From Euonymus europaeus (lineage: Eukaryota > Streptophyta > Magnoliopsida > Celastrales > Celastraceae): a stretch of DNA of 64,000 bases. The notes under the pieces were generated by a model. That model saw only the letters and a program-made list of their open reading frames with translations. It made no database searches and was not told where the DNA came from. Below are positions 36,486 to 50,495 of the stretch, piece after piece. The stretch spans positions 756,501 through 820,500 of the forward strand of contig OY756958.1 in NCBI GenBank assembly GCA_963580455.1, read 5' to 3'. Both the position numbers and the translations under genes were made by a program. Position 1 is the first letter of the stretch, and each line of letters begins with the position of its first letter.

Positions 36486-38041
36486 TCACACTACTTTTCA
36501 AGCTCTACAATCCTGGCATTTCGGATTTTGATTTCAGAACTCGTGGCTAGAAGGTCTCGTTTCACCTAGTTAGCCGCGAAATGTGGTTTCTTTACGTAAA
36601 CGGTTTTATGAATATCCGTTGACTCCGAGTTCTGAATTCGGTGATTTTTAGCTTGATTTCACACTACTTTTCGAGCTCTACAATCCTGGCGTTTCGAATT
36701 TCGATTTCAGAACTCGTGGCTAGTAGGTCTCGTTTCACCTAGTTAGCCGCGAAATGTGGTTTCTTTACGTAAACAGTTTTATGAATATCCGTTGACTCCG
36801 AGTTCTGAATTCGGTGATTTTTAGCTTTATTTCACACTACTTTTCGAGCTCTACAATCCTGGCATTTCGGATTTTGATTTCAAAACTCGTGGCTAGTAGG
36901 TCTCGTTTCACCTAGTTAGCCGCGAAATGTAGTTTCTTTACGTAAACGGTTTTATGAATATCCGTTGACTCCGAGTTATAAATTCTGTAATTTTTAGCTT
37001 GATTTCACACTACTTTTCAAGCTCTACAATCCTAGCATTTTGGATTTTGATTTCAGAACTCGTGGCTAGTAGGTCTCGTTTCACCTAGTTAGCAGCGAAA
37101 TGTGCTTTCTTTACGTAAACGGTTTTATGAATATCCGTTGACCCCGAGTTCTGAATTCGGTGATTTTTAGCTTGATTTCACACAACTTTTCGAGCTCTAC
37201 AATCCTGGAGTTTCGGATTTTGATTTCAGAACTCGTGGCTAGTAGGTCTCGTTTCACCTAGTTAGCCGCGAAATGTGGTTTCTTTACGTAAACGGTTTTA
37301 TGAATATTCGTTGACTCCGAGTTATAAATTCGGTGATTTTTAGCTTGATTTCACACTACTTTTCAAGCTCTACAATCCTAGCATTTTGGATTTTGATTTC
37401 AATACTCGTGGCTAGTAGGTCTCGTTTCACCTAGTTAGCAGCGAAATGTGGTTTCTTTATGTAAACGGTTTTATGAATATCCGTTGACTCCGAGTTCTGA
37501 ATTCGGTGATTTTTAGCTTGATTTCACACTACTTTTCGAGCTCTACAATCCTGGCATTTCGGATTTTGATTTCAGAACTCGTGGCTTGTAGGTCTCGTTT
37601 CACCTAGTTAGCCGCGAAATGTGGTTTCTTTACGTAAACGGTTTTATGAATATCCGTTGACTCCGAGTTATAAATTCGGTGATTTTTAGCTTGATTTCAC
37701 ACTACTTTTCAAGCTCAACAATCCTAGCATTTTGGATTTTGATTTCAGAACTTGTGGCTAGTAGGTCTCGTTTCACCTAGTTAGCAGCGAAATGTGGTTT
37801 CTTTACGTAAACGGTTTTATGAATATCCGTTGACTCCGAGTTATAAATTCGGTGATTTTTAGCTTGATTTCACACTACTTTTCAAGCTCAACAATCCTAG
37901 CATTTTGGATTTTGATTTCAAAACTCGTGGCTAGTAGGTCTCGTTTCACCTAGTTAGCCGCGAAATGTGGTTTCTTTACGTAAAGGTTTTATGAATATCC
38001 GTTGACTCCGAGTTATAAATTCGGTGATTTTTAGCTTGATT
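36486..38041 (+). repeat. Nine-monomer HOR, unit 2 (1,556 bp)
   Basis: Markers recur exactly 1,556 bp after unit 1: CTAGAAGG (34991, 36547) and ATTCTGTAA (35430, 36986). Like unit 1 it ends with the GTAAAGG deletion (37985). Differences from the next unit are single bases: TTTATGTAAAC (37457) becomes TTTACGTAAAC, TTCGAGC becomes TTCAAGC, and GAACTTGTGG becomes GAACTCGTGG. Confidence 0.9.
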
Positions 38042-40117
38042 TCACACTACTTTTCAAGCTCTACAATCCTGGCATTTCGGATTTTGATTTCAGAACTCGT
38101 GGCTAGAAGGTCTCGTTTCACCTAGTTAGCCGCGAAATGTGGTTTCTTTACGTAAACGGTTTTATGAATATCCGTTGACTCCGAGTTCTGAATTCGGTGA
38201 TTTTTAGCTTGATTTCACACTACTTTTCGAGCTCTACAATCCTGGCGTTTCGAATTTCGATTTCAGAACTCGTGGCTAGTAGGTCTCGTTTCACCTAGTT
38301 AGCCGCGAAATGTGGTTTCTTTACGTAAACAGTTTTATGAATATCCGTTGACTCCGAGTTCTGAATTCGGTGATTTTTAGCTTTATTTCACACTACTTTT
38401 CGAGCTCTACAATCCTGGCATTTCGGATTTTGATTTCAAAACTCGTGGCTAGTAGGTCTCGTTTCACCTAGTTAGCCGCGAAATGTAGTTTCTTTACGTA
38501 AACGGTTTTATGAATATCCGTTGACTCCGAGTTATAAATTCTGTAATTTTTAGCTTGATTTCACACTACTTTTCAAGCTCTACAATCCTAGCATTTTGGA
38601 TTTTGATTTCAGAACTCGTGGCTAGTAGGTCTCGTTTCACCTAGTTAGCAGCGAAATGTGCTTTCTTTACGTAAACGGTTTTATGAATATCCGTTGACCC
38701 CGAGTTCTGAATTCGGTGATTTTTAGCTTGATTTCACACAACTTTTCGAGCTCTACAATCCTGGAGTTTCGGATTTTGATTTCAGAACTCGTGGCTAGTA
38801 GGTCTCGTTTCACCTAGTTAGCCGCGAAATGTGGTTTCTTTACGTAAACGGTTTTATGAATATTCGTTGACTCCGAGTTATAAATTCGGTGATTTTTAGC
38901 TTGATTTCACACTACTTTTCAAGCTCTACAATCCTAGCATTTTGGATTTTGATTTCAATACTCGTGGCTAGTAGGTCTCGTTTCACCTAGTTAGCAGCGA
39001 AATGTGGTTTCTTTACGTAAACGGTTTTATGAATATCCGTTGACTCCGAGTTCTGAATTCGGTGATTTTTAGCTTGATTTCACACTACTTTTCAAGCTCT
39101 ACAATCCTGGCATTTCGGATTTTGATTTCAGAACTCGTGGCTTGTAGGTCTCGTTTCACCTAGTTAGCCGCGAAATGTGGTTTCTTTACGTAAACGGTTT
39201 TATGAATATCCGTTGACTCCGAGTTATAAATTCGGTGATTTTTAGCTTGATTTCACACTACTTTTCAAGCTCAACAATCCTAGCATTTTGGATTTTGATT
39301 TCAGAACTCGTGGCTAGTAGGTCTCGTTTCACCTAGTTAGCAGCGAAATGTGGTTTCTTTACGTAAACGGTTTTATGAATATCCGTTGACTCCGAGTTAT
39401 AAATTCGGTGATTTTTAGCTTGATTTCACACTACTTTTAAAGCTCTACAATCCTAGCATTTTGGATTTTGATTTCAGAACTCGTGGCTAGTAGGTCTCGT
39501 TTCACCTAGTTAGCCGCGAAGTGTGGTTTGTTTACGTAAACGGTATTATGAATATCCGTTGACTCCAAGTTCTGAATTCGGTGATTTTTAGCTTGATTTC
39601 ACACTACTATTCGAGCTCTACAATCCTGGGATTTCGGATTTTGATTTCAGAACTCGTGGCTAGTAGGTCTTGTTTCACCTAGTTAGCCGCGAAATGTGGT
39701 TTCTTTACGTAAACGGTTTTATGAATATCCATTGACTCCGAGTTCTGAATTCGGTGATTTTTAGCTTGATTTCACACTAATTTTCGAGCTCTACAATCCT
39801 GGCGTTTCGAATTTCGATTTCAGAACTCGTGGCTAGTAGGTCTCGTTTCACCTAGTTAGCCGCGAAATGTGGTTTCTTTACGTAAACGGTTTTATGAATA
39901 TCCGTTGACTCCGAGTTCTGAATTCGGTGATTTTTAGCTTGATTTCACACTACTTTTCGAGCTCTACAATCCTGGCATTTCGGATTTTGATTTCAGAACT
40001 CGTGGCTAGTAGGTCTCGTTTCACCTAGTTAGCCGCGAAATGTAGTTTCTTTACGTAAACGGTTTTATGAATATCCGTTGACCCCGAGTTCTGAATTCGG
40101 TGATTTTTAGCCTGATT
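38042..40117 (+). repeat. Twelve-monomer HOR, first copy (2,076 bp)
   Basis: The first eight monomers follow the nine-mer unit. The order then continues with CTTTTAAAGC (39435), GAAGTGTGGTTTGTTTACG with GGTATTATG, CTATTCGAGC with GGTCTTGTTTC, CACTAATTTTCG with GGCGTTTCGAATTTCG, and a GCCTGATT tail. It appears as a longer form of the nine-mer made by replacing its last monomer with a four-monomer cassette. That cassette is related to the A/B subtype pair seen elsewhere. Confidence 0.9.
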
Positions 40118-42193
40118 TCACACTACTTTTCAAGCTCTACAATCCTGGCATTTCGGATTTTGATTTCAGAACTCGTGGCTAGAAGGTCTCGTTTCACCTA
40201 GTTAGCCGCGAAATGTGGTTTCTTTACGTAAACGGTTTTATGAATATCCGTTGACTCCGAGTTCTGAATTCGGTGATTTTTAGCTTGATTTCACACTACT
40301 TTTCGAGCTCTACAATCCTGGCGTTTCGAATTTCGATTTCAGAACTCGTGGCTAGTAGGTCTCGTTTCACCTAGTTAGCCGCGAAATGTGGTTTCTTTAC
40401 GTAAACAGTTTTATGAATATCCGTTGACTCCGAGTTCTGAATTCGGTGATTTTTAGCTTTATTTCACACTACTTTTCGAGCTCTACAATCCTGGCATTTC
40501 GGATTTTGATTTCAAAACTCGTGGCTAGTAGGTCTCGTTTCACCTAGTTAGCCGCGAAATGTAGTTTCTTTACGTAAACGGTTTTATGAATATCCGTTGA
40601 CTCCGAGTTATAAATTCTGTAATTTTTAGCTTGATTTCACACTACTTTTCAAGCTCTACAATCCTAGCATTTTGGATTTTGATTTCAGAACTCGTGGCTA
40701 GTAGGTCTCGTTTCACCTAGTTAGCAGCGAAATGTGCTTTCTTTACGTAAACGGTTTTATGAATATCCGTTGACCCCGAGTTCTGAATTCGGTGATTTTT
40801 AGCTTGATTTCACACAACTTTTCGAGCTCTACAATCCTGGAGTTTCGGATTTTGATTTCAGAACTCGTGGCTAGTAGGTCTCGTTTCACCTAGTTAGCCG
40901 CGAAATGTGGTTTCTTTACGTAAACGGTTTTATGAATATTCGTTGACTCCGAGTTATAAATTCGGTGATTTTTAGCTTGATTTCACACTACTTTTCAAGC
41001 TCTACAATCCTAGCATTTTGGATTTTGATTTCAATACTCGTGGCTAGTAGGTCTCGTTTCACCTAGTTAGCAGCGAAATGTGGTTTCTTTACGTAAACGG
41101 TTTTATGAATATCCGTTGACTCCGAGTTCTGAATTCGGTGATTTTTAGCTTGATTTCACACTACTTTTCAAGCTCTACAATCCTGGCATTTCGGATTTTG
41201 ATTTCAGAACTCGTGGCTTGTAGGTCTCGTTTCACCTAGTTAGCCGCGAAATGTGGTTTCTTTACGTAAACGGTTTTATGAATATCCGTTGACTCCGAGT
41301 TATAAATTCGGTGATTTTTAGCTTGATTTCACACTACTTTTCAAGCTCAACAATCCTAGCATTTTGGATTTTGATTTCAGAACTCGTGGCTAGTAGGTCT
41401 CGTTTCACCTAGTTAGCAGCGAAATGTGGTTTCTTTACGTAAACGGTTTTATGAATATCCGTTGACTCCGAGTTATAAATTCGGTGATTTTTAGCTTGAT
41501 TTCACACTACTTTTAAAGCTCTACAATCCTAGCATTTTGGATTTTGATTTCAGAACTCGTGGCTAGTAGGTCTCGTTTCACCTAGTTAGCCGCGAAGTGT
41601 GGTTTGTTTACGTAAACGGTATTATGAATATCCGTTGACTCCAAGTTCTGAATTCGGTGATTTTTAGCTTGATTTCACACTACTATTCGAGCTCTACAAT
41701 CCTGGGATTTCGGATTTTGATTTCAGAACTCGTGGCTAGTAGGTCTTGTTTCACCTAGTTAGCCGCGAAATGTGGTTTCTTTACGTAAACGGTTTTATGA
41801 ATATCCATTGACTCCGAGTTCTGAATTCGGTGATTTTTAGCTTGATTTCACACTAATTTTCGAGCTCTACAATCCTGGCGTTTCGAATTTCGATTTCAGA
41901 ACTCGTGGCTAGTAGGTCTCGTTTCACCTAGTTAGCCGCGAAATGTGGTTTCTTTACGTAAACGGTTTTATGAATATCCGTTGACTCCGAGTTCTGAATT
42001 CGGTGATTTTTAGCTTGATTTCACACTACTTTTCGAGCTCTACAATCCTGGCATTTCGGATTTTGATTTCAGAACTCGTGGCTAGTAGGTCTCGTTTCAC
42101 CTAGTTAGCCGCGAAATGTAGTTTCTTTACGTAAACGGTTTTATGAATATCCGTTGACCCCGAGTTCTGAATTCGGTGATTTTTAGCCTGATT
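40118..42193 (+). repeat. Twelve-monomer HOR, second copy, apparently identical to the first
   Basis: Every variable position I compared between 38042-40117 and 40118-42193 agrees, over the full 2,076 bp. Compared positions include CTAGAAGG (38103, 40179), ATTCTGTAA (38542, 40618), TTTTAAAGC (39435, 41511), GTCTTGTTTC and GCCTGATT. This is the cleanest sign of a very recent unequal exchange in the window, or of an assembly duplication. Confidence 0.9.
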
Positions 42194-43403
42194 TCACACT
42201 ACTTTTCGAGCTCTACAATCCTAGCGTTTCGGATTTTGATTTCAGAACTCGTGGCTAGTAGGTCTCGTTCCACCTAGTTAGCCGCGAAATGTGGTTTCTT
42301 TACGTAAAGGTTTTATGAATATCCGTTGACTCCGAGTTATAAATTCGGTGATTTTTAGCTTGATTTCACACTACTTTTCAAGCTCTACAATCCTGGCATT
42401 TCGGATTTTGATTTCAGAACTCGTGGCTAGTAGGTCTCGTTTCACCTAGTTAGCCGCGAAATGTGGTTTCTTTACGTAAACGGTTTTATGAATATCCGTT
42501 GACTCCGAGTTCTGAATTCGGTGATTTTTAGCTTGATTTCACACTACTTTTCGAGCTCTACAATCCTGGCGTTTCGAATTTCGATTTCAGAACTCGTGGC
42601 TAGTAGGTCTGGTTTCACCTAGTTAGCCGCGAAATGTGGTTTCTTTACGTAAACAGTTTTATGAATATCCGTTGACTCCGAGTTCTGAATTCGGTGATTT
42701 TTAGCTTGATTTCACACTACTTTTCGAGCTCTACAATCCTGGCGTTTCGGATTTTGATTTCAGAACTCGTGGCTAGTAGGTCCCGTTTCACATAGTTAGC
42801 CGCGAAATGTGGTTTCTTTACGTAAACGGTTTTATGAATATCCGTTGACTCCGAGTTATAAATTCGGTGATTTTTAGCTTGATTTCACACTACTTTTCAA
42901 GCTCTACAATCCTGGCGTTTCGGATTTTGATTTCAGAACTCGTGGCTTGTAGGTCTCGTTTCACCTAGTTAGCCGCGAAATGTGGTTTCTTTACGTAAAC
43001 GATTTTATGAATATCCGTTGACTCCGAGTTATAAATTCGGTGATTTTTAGCTTGATTTCACACTACTTTTCAAGCTCAACAATCCTAGAATTTTGGATTT
43101 TGATTTCAGAACTCGTGGCTAGTAGGTCTCGTTTCACCTAGTTAGCAGCGAAATGTGGTTTCTTTACGTAAACGGTTTTATGAATATCCGTTGACTCCGA
43201 GTTATAAATTCCGTAATTTTTAGCTTGATTTCACACTACTTTTCAAGCTCTACAATCCTAGCATTTTGGATTTTGATTTCAGAACTCGTGGCTAGTAGGT
43301 CTCGTTTCACCTAGTTAGCAGCGAAATGTGCTTTCTTTACGTAAACGGTTTTATGAATATCCGTTGACCCCGAGTTCTGAATTCGGTGATTTTTAGCTTG
43401 ATT
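42194..43403 (+). repeat. Seven-monomer module X, copy 1 (1,210 bp)
   Basis: The order of subtypes is: CCTAGCGTTTCGG with GTTCCACC and GTAAAGG deletion; GGCATTTCGG; GGCGTTTCGAATTTCG with GTCTGGTTTC and GTAAACAG; GGTCCCGTTTCACATAG; GGCTTGTAGG with GTAAACGATTTT; AAGCTCAACAATCC; then TAGCATTTTGG with GTGCTTTC and GACCCC. The first six recur at 43404, 48419, 55338, 60353 and 61390. Confidence 0.88.
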
Positions 43404-45997
43404 TCACACTACTTTTCGAGCTCTACAATCCTAGCGTTTCGGATTTTGATTTCAGAACTCGTGGCTAGTAGGTCTCGTTCCACCTAGTTAGCCGCGAAAT
43501 GTGGTTTCTTTACGTAAAGGTTTTATGAATATCCGTTGACTCCGAGTTATAAATTCGGTGATTTTTAGCTTGATTTCACACTACTTTTCAAGCTCTACAA
43601 TCCTGGCATTTCGGATTTTGATTTCAGAACTCGTGGCTAGTAGGTCTCGTTTCACCTAGTTAGCCGCGAAATGTGGTTTCTTTACGTAAACGGTTTTATG
43701 AATATCCGTTGACTCCGAGTTCTGAATTCGGTGATTTTTAGCTTGATTTCACACTACTTTTCGAGCTCTACAATCCTGGCGTTTCGAATTTCGATTTCAG
43801 AACTCGTGGCTAGTAGGTCTGGTTTCACCTAGTTAGCCGCGAAATGTGGTTTCTTTACGTAAACAGTTTTATGAATATCCGTTGACTCCGAGTTCTGAAT
43901 TCGGCGATTTTTAGCTTGATTTCACACTACTTTTCGAGCTCTACAATCCTGGCGTTTCGGATTTTGATTTCAGAACTCGTGGCTAGTAGGTCCCGTTTCA
44001 CATAGTTAGCCGCGAAATGTGTTTTCTTTACGTAAACGGTTTTATGAATATCCGTTGACTCCGAGTTATAAATTCGGTGATTTTTAGCTTGATTTCACAC
44101 TACTTTTCAAGCTCTACAATCCTGGCGTTTCGGATTTTGATTTCAGAACTCGTGGCTTGTAGGTCTCGTTTCACCTAGTTAGCCGCGAAATGTGGTTTCT
44201 TTACGTAAACGATTTTATGAATATCCGTTGACTCCGAGTTATAAATTCGGTGATTTTTAGCTTGATTTCACACTACTTTTCAAGCTCAACAATCCTAGCA
44301 TTTTGGATTTTGATTTCAGAACTCGTGGCTAGTAGGTCTCGTTTCACCTAGTTAGCAGCGAAATGTGGTTTCTTTACGTAAACGGTTTTATGAATATCCG
44401 TTGACTCCGAGTTATAAATTCGGTGATTTTTAGCTTGATTTCACACTACTTTTAAAGCTCTACAATCCTAGCATTTTGGATTTTGATTTCAGAACTCGTG
44501 GCTAGTAGGTCTCGTTTCACCTAGTTAGCCGCGAAATGTAGTTTCTTTACGTAAACGGTTTTATGAATATCCGTTGACTCCGAGTTATAAATTCCGTAAT
44601 TTTTAGCTTGATTTCACACTACTTTTCAAGCTCTACAATCCTAGCATTTTGGATTTTGATTTCAGAACTCGTGGCTAGTAGGTCTCGTTTCACCTAGTTA
44701 GCAGCGAAATGTGCTTTCTTTACGTAAACGGTTTTATGAATATCCGTTGACCCCGAGTTCTGAATTCGGTGATTTTTAGCTTGATTTCACACTACTTTTC
44801 GAGCTCTACAATCCTGGCGTTTCGGATTTTGATTTCAGAACTCGTGGCTAGTAGGTCTCGTTTCACCTAGTTATCCGCGAAATGTGGTTTCTTTATGTAA
44901 ACGGTTTTATGAATATTCGTTGACTACGAGTTATAAATTCGGTGATTTTTAGCTTGATTTCACACTACTTTTCAAGCTCTACAATCCTAGCATTTTGGAT
45001 TTTGATTTCAATACTCGTGGCTAGTAGGTCTCGTTTCACCTAGTTAGCAGCGAAATGTGGTTTCTTTACGTAAACGGTTTTATGAATATCCGTTGACTCC
45101 GAGTTCTGAATTCGGTGATTTTTAGCTTGATTTCACACTACTTTTCGAGCTCTACAATCCTGGCATTTCGGATTTTGATTTCAGAACTCGTGGCTAGTAG
45201 GTCTCATTTCACCTAGTTAGCCGCGAAATGTGGTTTCTTTACGTAAACGGTTTTATGAATATCCGTTGACTCCGAGTTCTGAATTCGGTGATTTTTAGCT
45301 TGATTTCACACTACTTTTCGGGCTCTACAATCCTGGCATTTCGGATTTTGATTTCAGAACTCGTGGCTAGTAGGTCTCGTTTCACCTAGTTAGCCGCGAA
45401 ATGTGGTTTCTTTACGTAAACGGTTTTATGAATATCCGTTGACTCCGAGTTCTGAATTCGGTGATTTTTTGCTTGATTTCACACTACGTTTCGAGCTCTA
45501 CAATCCTGGGATTTCGGATTTCGATTTCAGAACTCGTGGCTAGTAGGTCTCGTTTCACCTAGTTAGCAGCGAAATGTGCTTTCTTTACGTAAACGGTTTT
45601 ATGAATATCCGTTGACCCCGAGTTCTGAATTCGGTGATTTTTAGCTTGATTTCACACTAATTTTCAAGCTCTACAATCCTGGCGTTTCGGATTTCGATTT
45701 CAGAACTCGTGGCTAGTAGGTCTCGTTTCACCTAGTTAGCCGCGAAATGTGGTTTCTTTACGTAAACGGTTTTATGAATATTCGTTGACTCCGAGTTATA
45801 AATTCGGTGATTTTTAGCTTGATTTCACACTACTTTTCAAGCTCTACAATCCTGGCTTTTCGGATTTTGATTTCAGAACTCGTGGCTAGTAGGTCTCGTT
45901 TCACCTAGTTAGCAGCGAAATGTGGTTTCTTTACGTAAACAGTTTTATGAATATCCGTTGACTCCGAGTTCTGAATTCGGTGATTTTTAGCTTGATT
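43404..45997 (+). repeat. Fifteen-monomer block beginning with module X (partner 55338-57931)
   Basis: This block holds module X, then CTTTTAAAGC with GTAGTTTC and CCGTAATTTT (44595), GTGCTTTC/GACCCC, a TATTCG monomer with GTTATCCGCG, TCAATACTCG, two GGCATTTCGG monomers, TTTTTTGCTTG followed by CTACGTTTCGAGC with TGGGATTTCGG, and GGCTTTTCGG. Markers recur 11,934 bp later (45488 and 57422; 45854 and 57788). Module X itself starts at 43404, 48419, 55338 and 60353, with gaps of 29, 40 and 29 monomers. Confidence 0.86.
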
Positions 45998-48418
45998 TCA
46001 CACTACTTTTCGAGCTCTACAATCGTGGAATTTCGGATTTTGATTTCAGAACTCGTGGCTTGTAGGTCTCGTTTCATCTAGTTAGCCGCGAAATGTGGTT
46101 TCTTTACGTAAGCGGTTTTATGAATATCTGTTGACTCCGAGTTCTGAATTCGGTGATTTTTAGCTTGATTTCACACTACTTTTCGAGCTCTACAATCCTG
46201 GCGTTTCGGATTTTGATTTCAGAACTCGTGGCTAGTAGGTCTCGTTTCACCTAGTTAGCCGCGAAATGTGGTTTCTTTACGTAAAGGTTTTATGAATATC
46301 CGTTGACTCCGAGTTATAAATTCGGTGATTTTTAGCTTGATTTCACACTACTTTTCAAGCTCTACAATCCTGGCATTTCGGATTTTGATTTCAGAACTCA
46401 TGGCTAGTAGGTCTCGTTTCACCTAGTTAGCCGCGAAATGTGGTTTCTTTACGTAAACGGTTTTATGAATATCCGTTGACTCCGAGTTATAAATTCGGTG
46501 ATTTTTAGCTTGATTTCACACTACTTTTCAAGCTCTACAATCCTAGCATTTTGGATTTTGATTTCAGAACTCGTGGCTAGTAGGTCTCGTTTCACCTAGT
46601 TAGCAGCGAAATGTGGTTTCTTTACGTAAACGGTTTTATGAATATCCGTTGACTCCGAGTTATATATTCGGTGATTTTTAGCTTGATTTCACACTACTTT
46701 TAAAGCTCTACAATCCTAGCATTTTGGATTTTGATTTTAGAACTCGTGGCTAGTAGGTCTCGTTTCACCTAGTTAGCCGCGAAATGTGGTTTGTTTACGT
46801 AAACGGTATTATGAATATCCGTTGACTCCGAGTTCTGAATTCGGTGATTTTTAGCTTGAATTCACACTACTATTCGAGCTCTACAATCCCGGGATTTCGG
46901 ATTTCGATTTCAGAACTCGTGGCTAGTAGGTCTCGTTTCACCTAGTTAGCCGCGAAATGTGGTTTCTTTACGTAAACGGTTTTATGAATATCCGTTGACT
47001 CCGAGTTATAAATTCGGTGATTTTTAGCTTGATTTCACACTACTTTTCAAGCTCTACAATCCTAGCATTTTGGATTTTGATTTCAATACTCGTGGCTAGT
47101 AGGTCTCGTTTCACCTAGTTAGCAGCGAAATGTGGTTTCTTTACGTAAACGGTTTTATGAATATCCGTTGACTCCGAGTTCTGAATTCGGTGATTTTTAG
47201 CTTGATTTCACACTACTTTTCGAGCTCTACAATCCTGGCATTTTGGATTTTGATTTCAGAACTCGTGGCTAGTAGGTCTCGTTTCACCTAGTTAGCCGCG
47301 AAATGTGGTTTCTTTACGTAAACGGTTTTATGAATATCCGTTGACTCCGAGTTCTGAATTCGGTGATTTTTAGCTTGATTTCACACTACTTTTCGAGCTC
47401 TACAATCCTGGCATTTCGGATTTTGATTTCAGAACTCGTGGCTAGTAGGTCTCGTTTCACCTAGTTAGCCGCGAAATGTGGTTTCTTTACGTAAACGGTT
47501 TTATGAATATCCGTTGACTCCGAGTTCTGAATTCGGTGATTTTTTGCTTGATTTCACACTACGTTTCGAGCTCTACAATCCTGGCATTTCGGATTTTGAT
47601 TTCAGAACTCGTGGCTTGTAGGTCTCGTTTCACCTAGTTAGCCGCGAAATGTGGTTTCTTTACGTAAACGGTTTTATGAATATCCGTTGACTCCGAGTTA
47701 TAAATTCGGTGATTTTTAGCTTGATTTCACACTACTTTTCAAGCTCAACAATCCTAGCATTTTGGATTTTGATTTCAGAACTCGTGGCTAGTAGGTCTCG
47801 TTTCACCTAGTTAGCAGCGAAATGTGGTTTCTTTACGTAAACGGTTTTATGAATATCCGTTGACTCCGAGTTATAAATTCCGTAATTTTTAGCTTGATTT
47901 CACACTACTTTTCAAGCTCTACAATCCTAGCATTTTGGATTTTGATTTCAGAACTCGTGGCTAGTAGGTCTCGTTTCACCTAGTTAGCAGCGAAATGTGC
48001 TTTCTTTACGTAAACGGTTTTATGAATATCCGTTGACCCCGAGTTCTGAATTCGGTGATTTTTAGCTTGATTTCACACTACTTTTCGAGCTCTACAATCC
48101 TGGCGTTTCGGATTTTGATTTCAGAACTCGTGGCTAGTAGGTCTCGTTTCACCTAGTTAGCCGCGAAATGTGGTTTCTTTACGTAAACGGTTTTATGAAT
48201 ATTCGTTGACTCCGAGTTATAAATTCGGTGATTTTTAGCTTGATTTCACACTACTTTTCAAGCTCTACAATCCTAGCATTTTGGATTTTGATTTCAATAC
48301 TCGTGGCTAGTAGGTCTCGTTTCACCTAGTTAGTAGCGAAATGTGGTTTCTTTACGTAAACGGTTTTATGAATATCCGTTGACCCCGAGTTCTGAATTCG
48401 GTGATTTTTAGCCTGATT

Positions 48419-50495
48419 TCACACTACTTTTCGAGCTCTACAATCCTAGCGTTTCGGATTTTGATTTCAGAACTCGTGGCTAGTAGGTCTCGTTCCACCT
48501 AGTTAGCCGCGAAATGTGGTTTCTTTACGTAAAGGTTTTATGAATATCCGTTGACTCCGAGTTATAAATTCGATGATTTTTAGCTTGATTTCACACTACT
48601 TTTCAAGCTCTACAATCCTGGCATTTCGGATTTTGATTTCAGAACTCGTGGCTAGTAGGTCTCGTTTCACCTAGTTAGCCGCGAAATGTGGTTTCTTTAC
48701 GTAAACGGTTTTATGAATATCCGTTGACTCCGAGTTCTGAATTCGGTGATTTTTAGCTTGATTTCACACTACTTTTCGAGCTCTACAATCCTGGCGTTTC
48801 GAATTTCGATTTCAGAACTCGTGGCTAGTAGGTCTCGTTTCACCTAGTTAGCCGCGAAATGTGGTTTCTTTACGTAAACAGTTTTATGAATATCCGTTGA
48901 CTCCGAGTTCTGAATTCGGTGATTTTTAGCTTGATTTCACACTACTTTTCGAGCTCTACAATCCTGGCGTTTCGGATTTTGATTTCAGAACTCGTGGCTA
49001 GTAGGTCCCGTTTCACATAGTTAGCCGCGAAATGTGGTTTCTTTACGTAAACGGTTTTATGAATATCCGTTGACTCCGAGTTATAAATTCGGGGATTTTT
49101 AGCTTGATTTCACACTACTTTTCAAGCTCTACAATCCTGGCGTTTCGGATTTTGATTTCAGAACTCGTGGCTTGTAGGTCTCGTTTCACCTAGTTAGCCG
49201 CGAAATGTGGTTTCTTTACGTAAACGATTTTATGAATATCCGTTGACTCCGAGTTATAAATTCGGTGATTTTTAGCTTGATTTCACACTACTTTTCAAGC
49301 TCAACAATCCTAGCATTTTGGATTTTGATTTCAGAACTCGTGGCTAGTAGGTCTCGTTTCACCTAGTTAGCAGCGAAATGTGGTTTCTTTACGTAAACGG
49401 TTTTATGAATATCCGTTGACTCCGAGTTATAAATTCGGTGATTTTTAGCTTGATTTCACACTACTTTTAAAGCTCTACAATCCTAGCATTTTGGATTTTG
49501 ATTTCAGAACTCGTGGCTAGTAGGTCTCGTTTCACCTAGTTAGCCGCGAAATGTAGTTTCTTTACGTAAACGGTTTTATGAATATCCGTTGACTCCGAGT
49601 TATAAATTCCGTAATTTTTAGCTTGATTTCACACTACTTTTCAAGCTCTACAATCCTAGCATTTTGGATTTTGATTTCAGAACTCGTGGCTAGTAGGTCT
49701 CGTTTCACCTAGTTAGCAGCGAAATGTGCTTTCTTTACGTAAACGGTTTTATGAATATCCGTTGACCCCGAGTTCTGAATTCGGTGATTTTTAGCTTGAT
49801 TTCACACTACTTTTCGAGCTCTACAATCCTGGCGTTTCGGATTTTGATTTCAGAACTCGTGGCTAGTAGGTCTCGTTTCACCTAGTTAGCCGCGAAATGT
49901 GGTTTCTTTACGTAAACGGTTTTATGAATATTCGTTGACTCCGAGTTATAAATTCGGTGATTTTTAGCTTGATTTCACACTACTTTTCAAGCTCTACAAT
50001 CCTAGCATTTTGGATTTTGATTTCAATACTCGTGGCTAGTAGGTCTCGTTTCACCTAGTTAGCAGCGAAATGTGGTTTCTTTACGTAAACGGTTTTATGA
50101 ATATCCGTTGACTCCGAGTTCTGAATTCGGTGATTTTTAGCTTGATTTCACACTACTTTTCGAGCTCTACAATCCTGGCATTTCGGATTTTGATTTCAGA
50201 ACTCGTGGCTAGTAGGTCTCGTTTCACCTAGTTAGCCGCGAAATGTGGTTTCTTTACGTAAACGGTTTTATGAATATCCGTTGACTCCGAGTTCTGAATT
50301 CGGTGATTTTTAGCTTGATTTCACACTACTTTTCGAGCTCTACAATCCTGGCATTTCGGATTTTGATTTCAGAACTCGTGGCTAGTAGGTCTCGTTTCAC
50401 CTAGTTAGCCGCGAAATGTGGTTTCTTTACGTAAACGGTTTTATGAATATCCGTTGACTCCGAGTTCTGAATTCGGTGATTTTTTGCTTGATTTC
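48419..50495 (+). repeat. Twelve-monomer block beginning with module X
   Basis: The first 12 monomers follow 43404 onward at an offset of 5,015 bp (29 monomers minus two 1-bp deletions). The next monomer then differs: CTACGTTTCGAGC is joined to GGTATTTCGG with GGCTTGTAGG instead of TGGGATTTCGG. One private base is GGGGATTTTTAG near 49092. A related segment at about 47390-47900 lies 17 monomers before the equivalent 50.3-50.8 kb segment (TTTTTTGCTTG at 47541 and 50481). Confidence 0.82.
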
